Part shown: one piece after another, positions 1-9,693 of the stretch | How positions within the stretch are numbered: the first letter of the stretch is position 1 | How the letters are laid out: each line of letters opens with the position of its first letter | DNA from: an uncultured Bacillaceae bacterium | GTDB lineage: Bacteria > Bacillota > Bacilli > Bacillales > Cytobacillaceae | DNA length: 64,000 nt | Reading direction: 5' to 3' | Assembly (NCBI GenBank): GCA_937995745.1 | Contig: CALKIU010000115.1 | Span: 62,001-126,000 of the forward strand | The notes under the pieces: model-generated | What the model was told of the DNA's origin: nothing | Database searches by the model: none | Seen by the model: only the letters and a program-made list of their open reading frames with translations | Program-made: the position numbers and the translations under genes

Positions 1-87
1 TTTTATCCGCCGGACGGATTTGCTGCAAAGTATATTTTCAGCCGGACGGTCAATAATAGAAATTTAACAACCGGGCGGGGGAAGATT
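1..87. other. Window edge upstream of remA, no gene seen
   Basis: The first 87 bases show no open frame resembling the end of the yicC/yloC-type gene that usually precedes remA in Bacillus. Only the remA ribosome binding region, GGGCGGGGGAAG at about 72-83, is recognisable. The upstream gene lies outside the window. Confidence 0.5.
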
Positions 88-351
88 ATGACAATTAAAT
101 TGATAAACATTGGATTTGGCAATATTGTTGCGGCAAACCGGATTGTATCGATCGTCAGTCCGGAATCGGCTCCCATCAAGAGGATCATCCATGATGCCAG
201 GGAACAGGGTTCTTTGATTGATGCTACATATGGAAGAAGAACCAGGGCAGTCATTATTATGGACAGCGATCACGTTATTCTGTCCGCCGTTCAACCGGAG
301 ACAGTCGCGGCGAGATTGAATGATCGGAATGACATCATAGATGAAGGGTAG
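88..351 (+). CDS. remA: RemA, extracellular matrix regulator (DUF370)
   Basis: An 87-residue protein of the RemA/YlzA family. In B. subtilis RemA is a DNA-binding activator of biofilm matrix and osmoprotection genes. The sequence is near-identical in pattern to the family along its whole length: N-terminal [11 protein letters not shown], central [15 protein letters not shown], then [14 protein letters not shown] and SAVQPETVA. The length matches the family (about 85-90 aa). The ATG follows a G-rich SD with about 6 nt spacing. It lies just upstream of gmk, as in other Bacillaceae, and probably shares its transcript. The specific DNA targets cannot be inferred from this window. Confidence 0.95.
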   Translation: MTIKLINIGFGNIVAANRIVSIVSPESAPIKRIIHDAREQGSLIDATYGRRTRAVIIMDSDHVILSAVQPETVAARLNDRNDIIDEG

Positions 352-975
<624 letters not shown>

Positions 976-976
976 C

Positions 977-1192
977 ATGCTGTATCCTTCCATTGACACG
1001 TTGATGGAAAAGATCGACTCTAAATATTCCCTTGTCTGCGTTGCAGCCAAACGGGCCCGAAAAATTCAAGACGGAGACACACCGTATTTGGAACATTATA
1101 AATGCGTCAAACCTGTTGGCAAAGCCTTGGAAGAAATTGCTCAAGACAAGCTGACATTCGTTGTGGACGGGCAGATAAAAAAGAATGCTTAA
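977..1192 (+). CDS. rpoZ: RNA polymerase omega subunit
   Basis: A 71-residue omega subunit of RNA polymerase, which helps fold and hold the beta-prime subunit. The family core is present: [20 protein letters not shown] at the N terminus, AKRARKI near 24-30 and [11 protein letters not shown] near 45-55. The length fits Bacillus omega (about 67-70 aa). It directly follows gmk, and two consecutive terminator-like hairpins come after its stop codon, so it ends the remA-gmk-rpoZ unit. Confidence 0.96.
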   Translation: MLYPSIDTLMEKIDSKYSLVCVAAKRARKIQDGDTPYLEHYKCVKPVGKALEEIAQDKLTFVVDGQIKKNA

Positions 1193-1220
1193 GGGGCTGT
1201 TCCGACAGCCTCCATTTTCT
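1193..1220 (+). terminator. Hairpin after rpoZ
   Basis: GGGGCTGT (1193-1200) pairs with ACAGCCTC (1205-1212), with a 4-nt loop, one G-U pair, and a moderately T-rich tail. It begins at the base after the rpoZ stop codon. It looks like an intrinsic terminator, backed up by a stronger one 30 bases downstream. Confidence 0.6.
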
Positions 1221-1241
1221 GTTCATAAAGAAGCACTTTGA

Positions 1242-1272
1242 AACAACCTAAAATAATAGGTTGTTTTTTATT
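1242..1272 (+). terminator. Intrinsic terminator between rpoZ and coaBC
   Basis: Perfect 9-bp stem AACAACCTA (1242-1250) / TAGGTTGTT (1257-1265) with a 6-nt loop, followed by a run of T. This is a textbook Rho-independent terminator and separates remA-gmk-rpoZ from the coaBC unit. Confidence 0.85.
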
Positions 1273-1422
1273 TCTATCCGCAAACACAAAAATGAAGCTG
1301 TCAAATGGCCAATAATTCATGCGGGCGGTTATTCACCTGTATGGAGAAATTAGTGCAATCCATCGACAATTCTTGCATAATGGAAAGTAGTAAACAGACA
1401 TAAAATGAAAGGAACGATCATC

Positions 1423-2631
1423 TTGAACGGAAAAAATATTTTGCTGTGTGTAACCGGGGGAATTGCCGTATACAAGGCTGCCGCTTTGACGAGCAAGCTC
1501 ACCCAGGCGGGCGCTTTTGTCAGGGTCATTCTAAGCGAAGCGGCTGCCGAGTTTGTGCAACCATTGACGTTTCAGGCATTATCGAGACATGAAGTATATG
1601 TGGATACATTTGATGAGAAGAATCCGCAAAAAATTGCCCATATCGACTTGGCGGATTGGGCCGATTTAATTATTGTCGCTCCCGCCACTGCCAATACGAT
1701 CGGAAAATTGGCCAACGGCATTGCTGATAACATGGTCACGACAACATTGCTGGCAGCTACATGCCCCATATGGATAGCGCCGTCGATGAATGTCCATATG
1801 TATGAGCATCCGGCCGTACAAAAAAATATGAAAACCCTCCGTGACTACGGCTATCGATTTATTGAACCGGGGGAAGGATATTTGGCTTGCGGCTACGTGG
1901 GAAAGGGCCGCTTGGAAGAACCGGAAAAAATCGTTGCTCTTGTGGAACAATATTTTCGTTCGCAAACAGGTATTTTAAAAGGGAAAAAAGTCGTTGTCAC
2001 GGCCGGGCCCACCAGGGAGAAAATTGATCCGGTCCGTTTCATCAGCAATTACTCAACGGGAAAAATGGGGTATGCCATTGCGGAAGAAGCGGTTCTCCAA
2101 GGAGCGGAGGTCACGCTCATTTCCGGACCTGTTTCACTTGCCCCTCCCCAAGGCGTCACGCTCATTTCCGTCGAAAGCGCGGAAGAAATGTACGAAGCCG
2201 TCATGAAGGTGTTTCTCCAAAGCGATCTTGTCGTCAAAACGGCGGCTGTCGCCGATTACAGGCCTAAACAAGTGAGTGAACACAAAGTGAAAAAACAGCC
2301 GGGGGAACAAGTGATTGAATTGGAGCGGACGAAAGACATTTTATACGAGCTCGGCCGAAAGAAGGGGCATCAAGTTCTTGTCGGCTTTGCCGCTGAAACG
2401 ATAAATGTGGAGGAATATGCCAAGAAGAAACTGGTTGAAAAAAACGCCGATATGATAGTGGCCAATAATGTGAAGGTTGAAGGCGCCGGATTTGGCACTG
2501 ATACAAATATCGTGACAATTTACAAAAAAGACGGGACAGTCATAGAACTCCCCCTGATGACCAAAAGGGAGACGGCCAAAAAAATTCTTGAAGAGGCGGC
2601 CGCAATTTTGAAAGGTGAAGAAAAGCAATGA
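1423..2631 (+). CDS. coaBC: Bifunctional PPCDC / phosphopantothenoylcysteine synthetase (coenzyme A)
   Basis: Carries out two consecutive steps of coenzyme A synthesis: 4'-phosphopantothenate plus cysteine to PPC (CoaB), then decarboxylation to 4'-phosphopantetheine (CoaC). The N-terminal flavoprotein domain (about 1-185) shows GGIAVYKA, the APSMNVHMYEHP motif and the catalytic-loop motif ACGYVGKGRL. The C-terminal synthetase domain starts near GPTREKIDPVRFISN and contains KTAAVADYRP. I chose TTG at 1423 because AAAGGA lies 9 nt upstream and it gives 402 aa starting MNGKNILL, as in B. subtilis. The upstream in-frame ATG at 1405 has no SD. The stop overlaps the priA start (ATGA). Confidence 0.95.
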   Translation: MNGKNILLCVTGGIAVYKAAALTSKLTQAGAFVRVILSEAAAEFVQPLTFQALSRHEVYVDTFDEKNPQKIAHIDLADWADLIIVAPATANTIGKLANGIADNMVTTTLLAATCPIWIAPSMNVHMYEHPAVQKNMKTLRDYGYRFIEPGEGYLACGYVGKGRLEEPEKIVALVEQYFRSQTGILKGKKVVVTAGPTREKIDPVRFISNYSTGKMGYAIAEEAVLQGAEVTLISGPVSLAPPQGVTLISVESAEEMYEAVMKVFLQSDLVVKTAAVADYRPKQVSEHKVKKQPGEQVIELERTKDILYELGRKKGHQVLVGFAAETINVEEYAKKKLVEKNADMIVANNVKVEGAGFGTDTNIVTIYKKDGTVIELPLMTKRETAKKILEEAAAILKGEEKQ

Positions 2632-5039
2632 TAGCAAGCGTCATTGTTGACGTTCCAACCAAGCAAACGGACCGGTCGTTTGATTACAAAATTCCCCCGT
2701 CACTCGAGAACGTGATCCAACCGGGAATACGGGTAATCGTTCCTTTTGGCCCCCGCAAAGTACTGGGATTTGTCACGGCCGTAAAGGAACATTCGGATGT
2801 GAAGGGGTTGAGAAATATCATTGCCCCGATGGATTTGTCTCCCGTGCTTAGCCCCGAGATGCTGAAACTGGCTGATTGGCTGGCGGAGAACACGCTTTGT
2901 TATAAAATTTCCGCATTGCATGTCATGCTGCCCCCGGCTTTAAAAGCCCGGTACGAGAAAAAAATTCGTCTGGCGGAAGATGCCGAACCGGACAATATGC
3001 CGGCGGAAGTGAGAAAGCTGTTTGCCGATAAAGATACCGTTGTATGGAAGGACGGTCTTTCTCCTTCCTTGTTGTCTTTGCTCCATAAAGAAGCCGCCAA
3101 AGGGAATGTGGAAGTCATTTATGAAGTAAAAGACCGGGCAAAGAAGAAAAAAGTGAAATACATTTTTCCGGCCCTTTCACAGGAAGAACTGGCGGAAGAA
3201 AGAGAGCGCTTGTCAACAAGGGCCTACAAACAACGGGACGTGGTCAACTTTTTCATCGAAAACCGGGAACCGCTGCCATATAACGAACTGTTGGCCAAAA
3301 CAGGGGGAAGTTCGGCGGCTGTCGGTGAATTGATTAAAAAAGGCATTCTAAAAGAAAAATATGTAGAAGTATACAGGGATCCATACGACAACCGGAATTT
3401 TTCCAAAACAAAAGCTCTCCCTCTCACGGAAGAGCAAAAAAGAGCGATTGCTCCCGTGCTTTCGGCCATTGAAGGTCACCGCCATGAAATTTTTCTTTTG
3501 TACGGGGTGACCGGGAGCGGCAAAACGGAAATTTATTTGCAAGCGATTGAAAGAGTCATAGAAAAGGGCAAGGAAGCCATCGTTCTTGTGCCGGAAATTT
3601 CCCTTACGCCCCAGATGGTAAAACGCTTTAAAGAGAGATTCGGGGATTTGGTGGCCGTTTTGCACAGCGGATTGTCCACGGGGGAAAAGTATGATGAATG
3701 GCGGAAAATTCAACGGAAAGAAGTCAAAGTGGTTGTCGGCGCAAGGTCAGCGGTTTTTGCCCCTTTTGAAAATCTGGGGATCATCATTATTGATGAAGAG
3801 CACGAAACAAGTTATAAACAGGAAGACACTCCCCGCTACCATGCCCGGGACGTGGCGGTTGAAAGGGGAAAACACCACCGCTGTCCGGTAGTTTTGGGAA
3901 GCGCGACTCCTTCCTTGGAGTCGTTCGCCAGGGCAAAAAAAGGCGTCTATACTTTGCTCGAGCTGCCGACAAGAGTGAACAACCGCCCCCTTCCGGCCGT
4001 GGAAATCATTGATATGCGGGAAGAACTGCGCGCCGGAAATCGTTCCGTATTTTCAAGGGCTTTGCTCGAGGCCATGAAAGAACGACTGGAAAAAGGCGAG
4101 CAGATCGTGCTTTTCTTAAACAGACGGGGATATTCTTCGTTTGTCATGTGCCGCGATTGCGGCTATGTCGTCGGCTGCCCCCATTGCGACATTTCGTTGA
4201 CTTACCACCGATTTGATGCAAAAATGAAATGCCATTACTGCGGTTTTGAATCGCCGGTGCCCGCATCGTGCCCAGAATGCGGCAGCAAACACATCCGGTA
4301 TTTCGGCACGGGAACACAAAAAATTGAAGAAGAACTGGGGAAAATCCTTCCCGAAGCGAGAGTCATCCGCATGGATGTTGACACCACAAGCAGAAAAGGA
4401 TCCCATGAAAGAATTCTCGGCGATTTTCAGGCGGGCAAAGCGGATATACTTTTAGGGACGCAAATGATCGCCAAAGGTCTTGATTTTCCGAATATCACCC
4501 TCGTCGGTGTTCTGTCGGCCGACACGATGCTGCACTTGCCCGATTTCCGTTCCGCGGAGAAGACGTTTCAACTGTTGACACAGGTGAGCGGCCGCGCCGG
4601 GCGGCACAGCCTGAAAGGGGAAGTGATTATTCAAACTTATACTCCCGAGCATTACAGCATCCAACTTGCCGCCCAACATGATTATGAAAGTTTTTTTCAT
4701 AAAGAAATGCTGATTCGGAGAAGGCATGCTTACCCGCCTTATTACTTTATAACGTTAATTACGGTCAGCCACGAAAATTTGATGAAGGCCATCGATGCCG
4801 CCGACAGAATTACAAAATTCGTAAAAAGCCGGGTTTCTGCGCAAGCGATCGTGCTGGGACCGTCAGCATCGGCAATCCCGCGGATAAACGATAGATATCG
4901 TTACCAATGTTTGATAAAATACAAGCGGGAGCCGGAATTGGGAAAAATTCTTAAGACCGTTTTCGACCATTTTCAGCAAGACAGCAAATACAAAGATTTG
5001 CAAATATCCATCGATATTAATCCTTACATTTTGATGTAA
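2628..5039 (+). CDS. priA: Primosomal replication restart helicase PriA
   Basis: An 803-residue superfamily 2 helicase that reloads the replisome at stalled forks and D-loops. Visible motifs are Walker A GVTGSGKTEIYL (near 292), the DEEHETSYKQED box, and GSATPSLES. A cysteine-rich zinc-binding insertion follows: CRDCGYVVGCPHC, CHYCGF and CPECGS. The later helicase motifs are GTQMIAKGLDFPN and QVSGRAGR. Length matches Bacillus PriA. The start codon overlaps the coaBC stop, so the two are translationally coupled; the coaBC-priA-def-fmt-rsmB order is conserved in Firmicutes. Confidence 0.97.
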   Translation: MIASVIVDVPTKQTDRSFDYKIPPSLENVIQPGIRVIVPFGPRKVLGFVTAVKEHSDVKGLRNIIAPMDLSPVLSPEMLKLADWLAENTLCYKISALHVMLPPALKARYEKKIRLAEDAEPDNMPAEVRKLFADKDTVVWKDGLSPSLLSLLHKEAAKGNVEVIYEVKDRAKKKKVKYIFPALSQEELAEERERLSTRAYKQRDVVNFFIENREPLPYNELLAKTGGSSAAVGELIKKGILKEKYVEVYRDPYDNRNFSKTKALPLTEEQKRAIAPVLSAIEGHRHEIFLLYGVTGSGKTEIYLQAIERVIEKGKEAIVLVPEISLTPQMVKRFKERFGDLVAVLHSGLSTGEKYDEWRKIQRKEVKVVVGARSAVFAPFENLGIIIIDEEHETSYKQEDTPRYHARDVAVERGKHHRCPVVLGSATPSLESFARAKKGVYTLLELPTRVNNRPLPAVEIIDMREELRAGNRSVFSRALLEAMKERLEKGEQIVLFLNRRGYSSFVMCRDCGYVVGCPHCDISLTYHRFDAKMKCHYCGFESPVPASCPECGSKHIRYFGTGTQKIEEELGKILPEARVIRMDVDTTSRKGSHERILGDFQAGKADILLGTQMIAKGLDFPNITLVGVLSADTMLHLPDFRSAEKTFQLLTQVSGRAGRHSLKGEVIIQTYTPEHYSIQLAAQHDYESFFHKEMLIRRRHAYPPYYFITLITVSHENLMKAIDAADRITKFVKSRVSAQAIVLGPSASAIPRINDRYRYQCLIKYKREPELGKILKTVFDHFQQDSKYKDLQISIDINPYILM

Positions 5040-5075
5040 CAATATAAAATTAAGATTATTTTAGGAGGAAATCAT

Positions 5076-5558
5076 TTGGCTGTTCGTAAAGTGTTGCTTT
5101 ATCCTGATCCAATTTTGGAAGAAGTGTGTGAACCTGTGACCACATTTGATAAAAAACTGGGCAAATTGCTCGATGATATGTACGAGACGATGATGGCCTA
5201 TGACGGTGTCGGTTTGGCGGCGCCGCAGATAGGGATAAGAAAGCAAATTGCCGTCGTTTATGCGGATGATGAAACCGGAAAGATCGAATTAATTAATCCG
5301 CAAATATTGGAAGCCGGGGGAGAACAGACAGACGTCGAGGGATGTTTGAGTTTTCCCGGTCTATACGGTGAAGTTTCCCGGCCTTATTACGTAAAAGTGA
5401 GGGCGCAAAACAGAAAAGGGAAATTTTTTGTGCTCGAGGCGGAAGATTTTCTGGCAAGGGTGATTCAACACGAATTGGATCATTTGCAGGGGATTTTATT
5501 CACATCGAAAGTGGTCAGATATGTGGATGAGGAAGAGTTGGCAGAAGGAGCGGAATAA
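5076..5558 (+). CDS. def: Peptide deformylase
   Basis: A 160-residue metallo-deformylase removing the N-formyl group from nascent proteins. All three family motifs are present: [10 protein letters not shown] (about 44-53), EGCLSFP with the metal-binding Cys (about 88-94), and QHELDHLQG with the two metal-binding His and catalytic Glu (about 130-138). The start is TTG at 5076, preceded by AGGAGGAAATCA with good spacing and matching the family N terminus MAVRKV. It lies next to fmt, whose product formylates initiator tRNA, so opposing steps are encoded together. Confidence 0.97.
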   Translation: MAVRKVLLYPDPILEEVCEPVTTFDKKLGKLLDDMYETMMAYDGVGLAAPQIGIRKQIAVVYADDETGKIELINPQILEAGGEQTDVEGCLSFPGLYGEVSRPYYVKVRAQNRKGKFFVLEAEDFLARVIQHELDHLQGILFTSKVVRYVDEEELAEGAE

Positions 5559-5560
5559 GA

Positions 5561-6511
5561 ATGACGAAAATTGTTTTTATGGGAACGCCCGATTTTGCGG
5601 TTCCTGTATTGAAACAACTTATTTCCGACGGTTATGAGGTGGTTGCCGTTGTCACCCAGCCGGACAGGCCGGTGGGGAGGAAAAAAATTCTCACCCCTCC
5701 TCCCGTGAAAGTGGCCGCCGAACAACACGGGATCCCTGTTTTGCAACCGGAAAAGTTGCGTGACAGCGAAGAACTGGAGCAAATTATCAAGTTGGAACCC
5801 GATTTAATTGTGACTGCCGCATACGGACAAATCTTGCCGAAAAAATTGCTTGATGCCCCAAAATACGGCTGCATCAATGTGCATGCTTCCCTTCTTCCCG
5901 AACTGAGGGGCGGCGCGCCGATTCACTACGCCATATTGCAAGGAAAGGAAAAAACCGGCGTCACGATCATGTATATGGTGGAAAAGCTTGATGCCGGCGA
6001 TATATTGACACAAGTCGAAGTACCGATATCGGAAACCGATACGGTGGGCACTTTGCATGACAAATTGAGCGAAGCGGGTGCGAAACTTTTGTCAGAGACG
6101 CTTCCAAAACTGTTAAGAGGAGAGTTGACGCCGGTTCCCCAGAACGAAGAAGAGGCAACATATGCTTATAATATTACGCGGGAACAGGAAAAAATAGATT
6201 GGACAAAAACAGGTGAAGAAATTTACAACCATATTCGCGGATTCAACCCTTGGCCAGTTGCATACACAACTTTAAACGGCAAAACGATAAAAATATGGCG
6301 GTCTGTCAAAGTCCCCTTGCCCAGGCGCGGTTTACCCGGAGAAATTGTCTCCATAGATGAAGAAGGGTTTACTGTTTGTACAGGCAATGAAACAGGCATT
6401 AAGATTATAGAACTGCAGCCGTCCGGAAAGAGACGAATGTCCGCGGCGGAATATTTGCGGGGGGCCGGTGCAAAACTTGCTGTCGGAGATCGGTTGGGAG
6501 ATGAAGGATGA
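5561..6511 (+). CDS. fmt: Methionyl-tRNA formyltransferase
   Basis: A 316-residue enzyme that formylates Met-tRNAfMet using 10-formyl-tetrahydrofolate. The N-terminal formyltransferase fold has [12 protein letters not shown] at the start and the catalytic region [16 protein letters not shown] (about 106-121) followed by [17 protein letters not shown] with the conserved Asp. The C-terminal domain after about residue 205 contains [12 protein letters not shown], typical of tRNA recognition in this family. It starts 2 nt after def and its stop overlaps the rsmB ATG. Confidence 0.97.
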   Translation: MTKIVFMGTPDFAVPVLKQLISDGYEVVAVVTQPDRPVGRKKILTPPPVKVAAEQHGIPVLQPEKLRDSEELEQIIKLEPDLIVTAAYGQILPKKLLDAPKYGCINVHASLLPELRGGAPIHYAILQGKEKTGVTIMYMVEKLDAGDILTQVEVPISETDTVGTLHDKLSEAGAKLLSETLPKLLRGELTPVPQNEEEATYAYNITREQEKIDWTKTGEEIYNHIRGFNPWPVAYTTLNGKTIKIWRSVKVPLPRRGLPGEIVSIDEEGFTVCTGNETGIKIIELQPSGKRRMSAAEYLRGAGAKLAVGDRLGDEG

Positions 6512-7848
6512 AACAACAAAAAAATGTGCGCGAAATTGCCCTTGATCTGTTGGAAATGATTGAAAAAAAACAATCTTACAGCAACCTTCTCTTAAATCAG
6601 GCGATAAAGAAATACGAATTGACTCCGGTTGATACGGGGTTGTTAACGGAGCTGGTCTACGGAACTTTGCAGAGAAAAATAACGCTTGATTATTTTTTGG
6701 AACCTTTTCTGAAAAAGAAAACGGCCGGATGGGTTGTGCAGCTTCTTCGCCTTACGCTTTATCAAATGGTTTATCTCGATAAAATACCGGCCCATGCCGC
6801 TGTTTACGAAGCGGTTGAGATCGCCAAAAAGAGGGGCCGCAAAGGAATTTCCGGAATGGTAAACGGCGTTCTCCGCAATATCCAGCGAAAAGGCTTGCCT
6901 GATTTATCACAGATTCAGGATGAAACGCTCCGTCTTTCGATTGAAACAAGCCATCCTTTGTGGCTGGTGAAACAATGGGTTGAACAGTACGGTTTTGAAA
7001 AAACAAAAGAGATGTGTGTAATGAATTTGCAGCCTGCTACGCAGACTGCCCGCGTCAATACGACCAAAATCAACAGAGAGGAACTTTTAACTCTCTTGCG
7101 GGAAGAAGGGTTTGCCGTTGAGCCGGGAACGGTGCTTCCGGAGGCGGTAAAAAGTTTAAAGGGAAATTTGGCGTTTTCGCAAGCTTTTAAAAAAGGGTAT
7201 TTGACGATCCAAGATGAAAGTTCCATGATCGTTGCTTACGCCCTTGATTTGCGGGAAAACCAAACGGTTTTGGATGCCTGCGCGGCACCGGGGGGGAAAT
7301 CGACCCATATCGCCGAAAAACTTTCCGGAACCGGACGGGTGATCTCCCTTGACATTCACCGGCATAAAATAAAGCTTATTGAAGAAAATGCAGCCAGGCT
7401 CGGATTGAAGAACATTGAAGCGAAACAATTGGACAGCCGGGAAGCGGGGAAGGTCTTTCCGAAAGAGTTTTTTGACCGGATTCTCGTCGATGCTCCGTGC
7501 TCGGGTTTTGGTGTTTTAAGAAGAAAGCCCGATATTAAATACACGAAAACAGACGGGGATATTGACCGGTTGCAGCAAACACAGCTGGAAATTTTGCAAT
7601 CTGTCGCCCCGCTATTGAAAAGAGGGGGACTTCTTGTGTACAGCACGTGCACGGTCAATATTGCAGAAAACAGGGAAGTGGCGGAAGCGTTTCTGTCAAA
7701 GCATGCCGATTTTGAAGGAGACGTTGATTTTAAAAACAGGCTTCCGGAGAGTATCCGTTCTTTAGCAAGAACTTTTGATTTACAAATTTTTCCTCAAGAC
7801 TTTGGCACTGATGGTTTTTATATTGCATGTCTCAGAAGGAAGGTGTGA
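6508..7848 (+). CDS. rsmB: 16S rRNA m5C967 methyltransferase RsmB
   Basis: A 446-residue SAM-dependent methyltransferase modifying C967 (E. coli numbering) of 16S rRNA. Residues 1 to about 130 form the NusB-like RNA-binding domain. The catalytic domain shows the SAM motif [15 protein letters not shown] (about 252-266), motif [17 protein letters not shown] with one catalytic Cys, and motif [16 protein letters not shown] with the other. The start overlaps the fmt stop in an ATGA. rlmN follows after 4 nt, grouping two rRNA methylases in one operon. Confidence 0.96.
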   Translation: MKQQKNVREIALDLLEMIEKKQSYSNLLLNQAIKKYELTPVDTGLLTELVYGTLQRKITLDYFLEPFLKKKTAGWVVQLLRLTLYQMVYLDKIPAHAAVYEAVEIAKKRGRKGISGMVNGVLRNIQRKGLPDLSQIQDETLRLSIETSHPLWLVKQWVEQYGFEKTKEMCVMNLQPATQTARVNTTKINREELLTLLREEGFAVEPGTVLPEAVKSLKGNLAFSQAFKKGYLTIQDESSMIVAYALDLRENQTVLDACAAPGGKSTHIAEKLSGTGRVISLDIHRHKIKLIEENAARLGLKNIEAKQLDSREAGKVFPKEFFDRILVDAPCSGFGVLRRKPDIKYTKTDGDIDRLQQTQLEILQSVAPLLKRGGLLVYSTCTVNIAENREVAEAFLSKHADFEGDVDFKNRLPESIRSLARTFDLQIFPQDFGTDGFYIACLRRKV

Positions 7849-7852
7849 CATT

Positions 7853-8932
7853 TTGCAAAACCATGCCCAAAAAGGAAGCAGCGATGTAAAGCCCTCCATC
7901 TATTCCATGGAAATTAATGCCCTGAAGGAATGGCTGGAAGAAAACGGGGAAAAGCCTTTCCGCGCCGGGCAAATTTTTGACTGGCTGTACCAGAAAAGGG
8001 TTTCCAGTTTCGAGGAAATGACCAATCTGTCAAAATCTTTGAGAAAGATGCTGGAGGAGCATTTTACCATAACTACATTGAAAACTCTTGTCCAGCAAAC
8101 ATCTTCCGACGGGACAAGCAAATTTTTGTTCGAGCTTCATGACGGGTTCTCGATTGAAACGGTGTTAATGAGGCATGATTACGGCAATTCCTTATGCGTC
8201 ACCACCCAGGTAGGCTGCCGAATCGGTTGCACCTTTTGTGCGTCCACTTTGGGAGGGTTGAAAAGGCATTTGACGGCAGGTGAAATAGTCTCCCAAGTGG
8301 TGAAAGTCCAGCGGGTTCTGGATGAAACAAATGAACGGATCAGTTCCATTGTGGTCATGGGAATTGGCGAACCTTTTGATAATTATGATGCGTTGATGTC
8401 GTTCATTAGAATCGTGAATCACGAAAAAGGCTTAAACATCGGGGCCCGCCACATAACTGTCTCCACAAGCGGAATTGTACCGAAAATTTACTGCTTTGCC
8501 GATGAAAATTTGCAAATCAATTTTGCCGTATCCTTGCACGCGCCGAACAGTGAACTCCGCAGCCGCCTGATGCCAATAAACAGGGCATATCCTCTTGATG
8601 AGTTGATGAAGGCCGTAGTATATTACATTAATAAAACGGGAAGACGCGTTACTTTCGAGTACGGTCTGTTTGGAGGGGTGAACGACCAAAAAGAACATGC
8701 GGTAGAACTGGCAAACCTGATTAAAGGATTAAAATGCCATGTAAATCTTATACCGGTAAACTATGTTCCTGAACGGAATTATGTAAGAACGCCCCGCAAG
8801 CAAATTTACGAGTTCAAAAGGATATTGGAAAAGCATGGGGTGAATGTGACAATCCGCCGGGAGCAGGGACATGATATTGACGCTGCCTGCGGACAATTGC
8901 GCGCGAAGGAACGGAAAGAGGAGACGAGGTGA
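7853..8932 (+). CDS. rlmN: 23S rRNA/tRNA adenine C2 methyltransferase RlmN (radical SAM)
   Basis: A radical SAM enzyme that makes 2-methyladenosine at A2503 of 23S rRNA and at A37 of some tRNAs. The 4Fe-4S cluster motif [11 protein letters not shown] is at residues 121-131 (Cys122, 126 and 129). Cys346 in AACGQLR near the C terminus is the methyl-carrying cysteine typical of Rlm[11 protein letters not shown] is also a family signature. I chose TTG at 7853: AAGGAAGGTG lies about 8 nt upstream and it gives 359 aa, close to the 363 of B. subtilis. The open frame extends further upstream only by overlapping rsmB. Confidence 0.95.
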   Translation: MQNHAQKGSSDVKPSIYSMEINALKEWLEENGEKPFRAGQIFDWLYQKRVSSFEEMTNLSKSLRKMLEEHFTITTLKTLVQQTSSDGTSKFLFELHDGFSIETVLMRHDYGNSLCVTTQVGCRIGCTFCASTLGGLKRHLTAGEIVSQVVKVQRVLDETNERISSIVVMGIGEPFDNYDALMSFIRIVNHEKGLNIGARHITVSTSGIVPKIYCFADENLQINFAVSLHAPNSELRSRLMPINRAYPLDELMKAVVYYINKTGRRVTFEYGLFGGVNDQKEHAVELANLIKGLKCHVNLIPVNYVPERNYVRTPRKQIYEFKRILEKHGVNVTIRREQGHDIDAACGQLRAKERKEETR

Positions 8933-8938
8933 TTTTTG

Positions 8939-9688
8939 GTGAAGTCAGTTTTTATGACGGACCGGGGCCGGATACGGAAACACAATGAAGACAGCGGGGG
9001 AATTTTTGAAAACAAGGACGGACACCGTCTTGCCATTGTAGCGGACGGGATGGGAGGCCACCGGGCCGGTGATGTGGCGAGCGATATGGCGCTGGAAAAC
9101 TTGCGCAAGCGATGGGTCAATTCTCAGGGAATTGACACCGCTGATCGGGCGGAGGAATGGCTGTTAAAAAATATTTCCGAAATCAATACGATTCTTTATG
9201 AATATGCGGCAAACAACAGCGAATGCGAAGGAATGGGGACGACGCTTGTTGCCGCCATCGCCAACAACCGTTTTGCCACGATCGCCAATATCGGCGACAG
9301 CCGTTGTTATATTTTAAATGAAGCGGGATTTCAACAATTGACAGAAGACCACTCTCTTGTTAACGAACTGGTGCGCACGGGACAAATATCGAAGGAGGAT
9401 GCGGCAAATCACCCGAAAAAGAATGTCCTTCTGAGAGCATTGGGAACGGAGGCGGAAGTTGAAATTGATGTGAAGACGATTGTGTTCGAAGAAGGGGATC
9501 TTCTTCTGCTTTGTTCCGACGGGCTGACGAACAAAGTGGGGGAAGAGGAAATGAAAGATATTCTTACGAAAGACGCATCTTTGGACGAAAAAGCGCGGTT
9601 ATTTATCGATTTGGCTAACGAAAAGGGCGGAGAAGATAATATCACCCTGTTAATTTTAGAATATGACGATGGCAGCGAAAGAGGGTGA
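8939..9688 (+). CDS. prpC: PP2C-type protein phosphatase PrpC
   Basis: A 249-residue metal-dependent Ser/Thr phosphatase of the PPM/PP2C family, opposing the kinase PrkC encoded next. Family motifs are visible in order: RKHNEDSGG, VADGMGGHRAGD, GMGTT, IGDSRCYI, CSDGLTNKV and GGEDNITLL, carrying the metal-binding Asp residues. GTG at 8939 is preferred because GAGGTGAT lies upstream at sensible spacing; an in-frame TTG three bases earlier sits too close to the SD. prpC and prkC overlap by a GTGA, supporting coupled synthesis. Confidence 0.95.
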   Translation: MKSVFMTDRGRIRKHNEDSGGIFENKDGHRLAIVADGMGGHRAGDVASDMALENLRKRWVNSQGIDTADRAEEWLLKNISEINTILYEYAANNSECEGMGTTLVAAIANNRFATIANIGDSRCYILNEAGFQQLTEDHSLVNELVRTGQISKEDAANHPKKNVLLRALGTEAEVEIDVKTIVFEEGDLLLLCSDGLTNKVGEEEMKDILTKDASLDEKARLFIDLANEKGGEDNITLLILEYDDGSERG

Positions 9689-9693
9689 CTGAT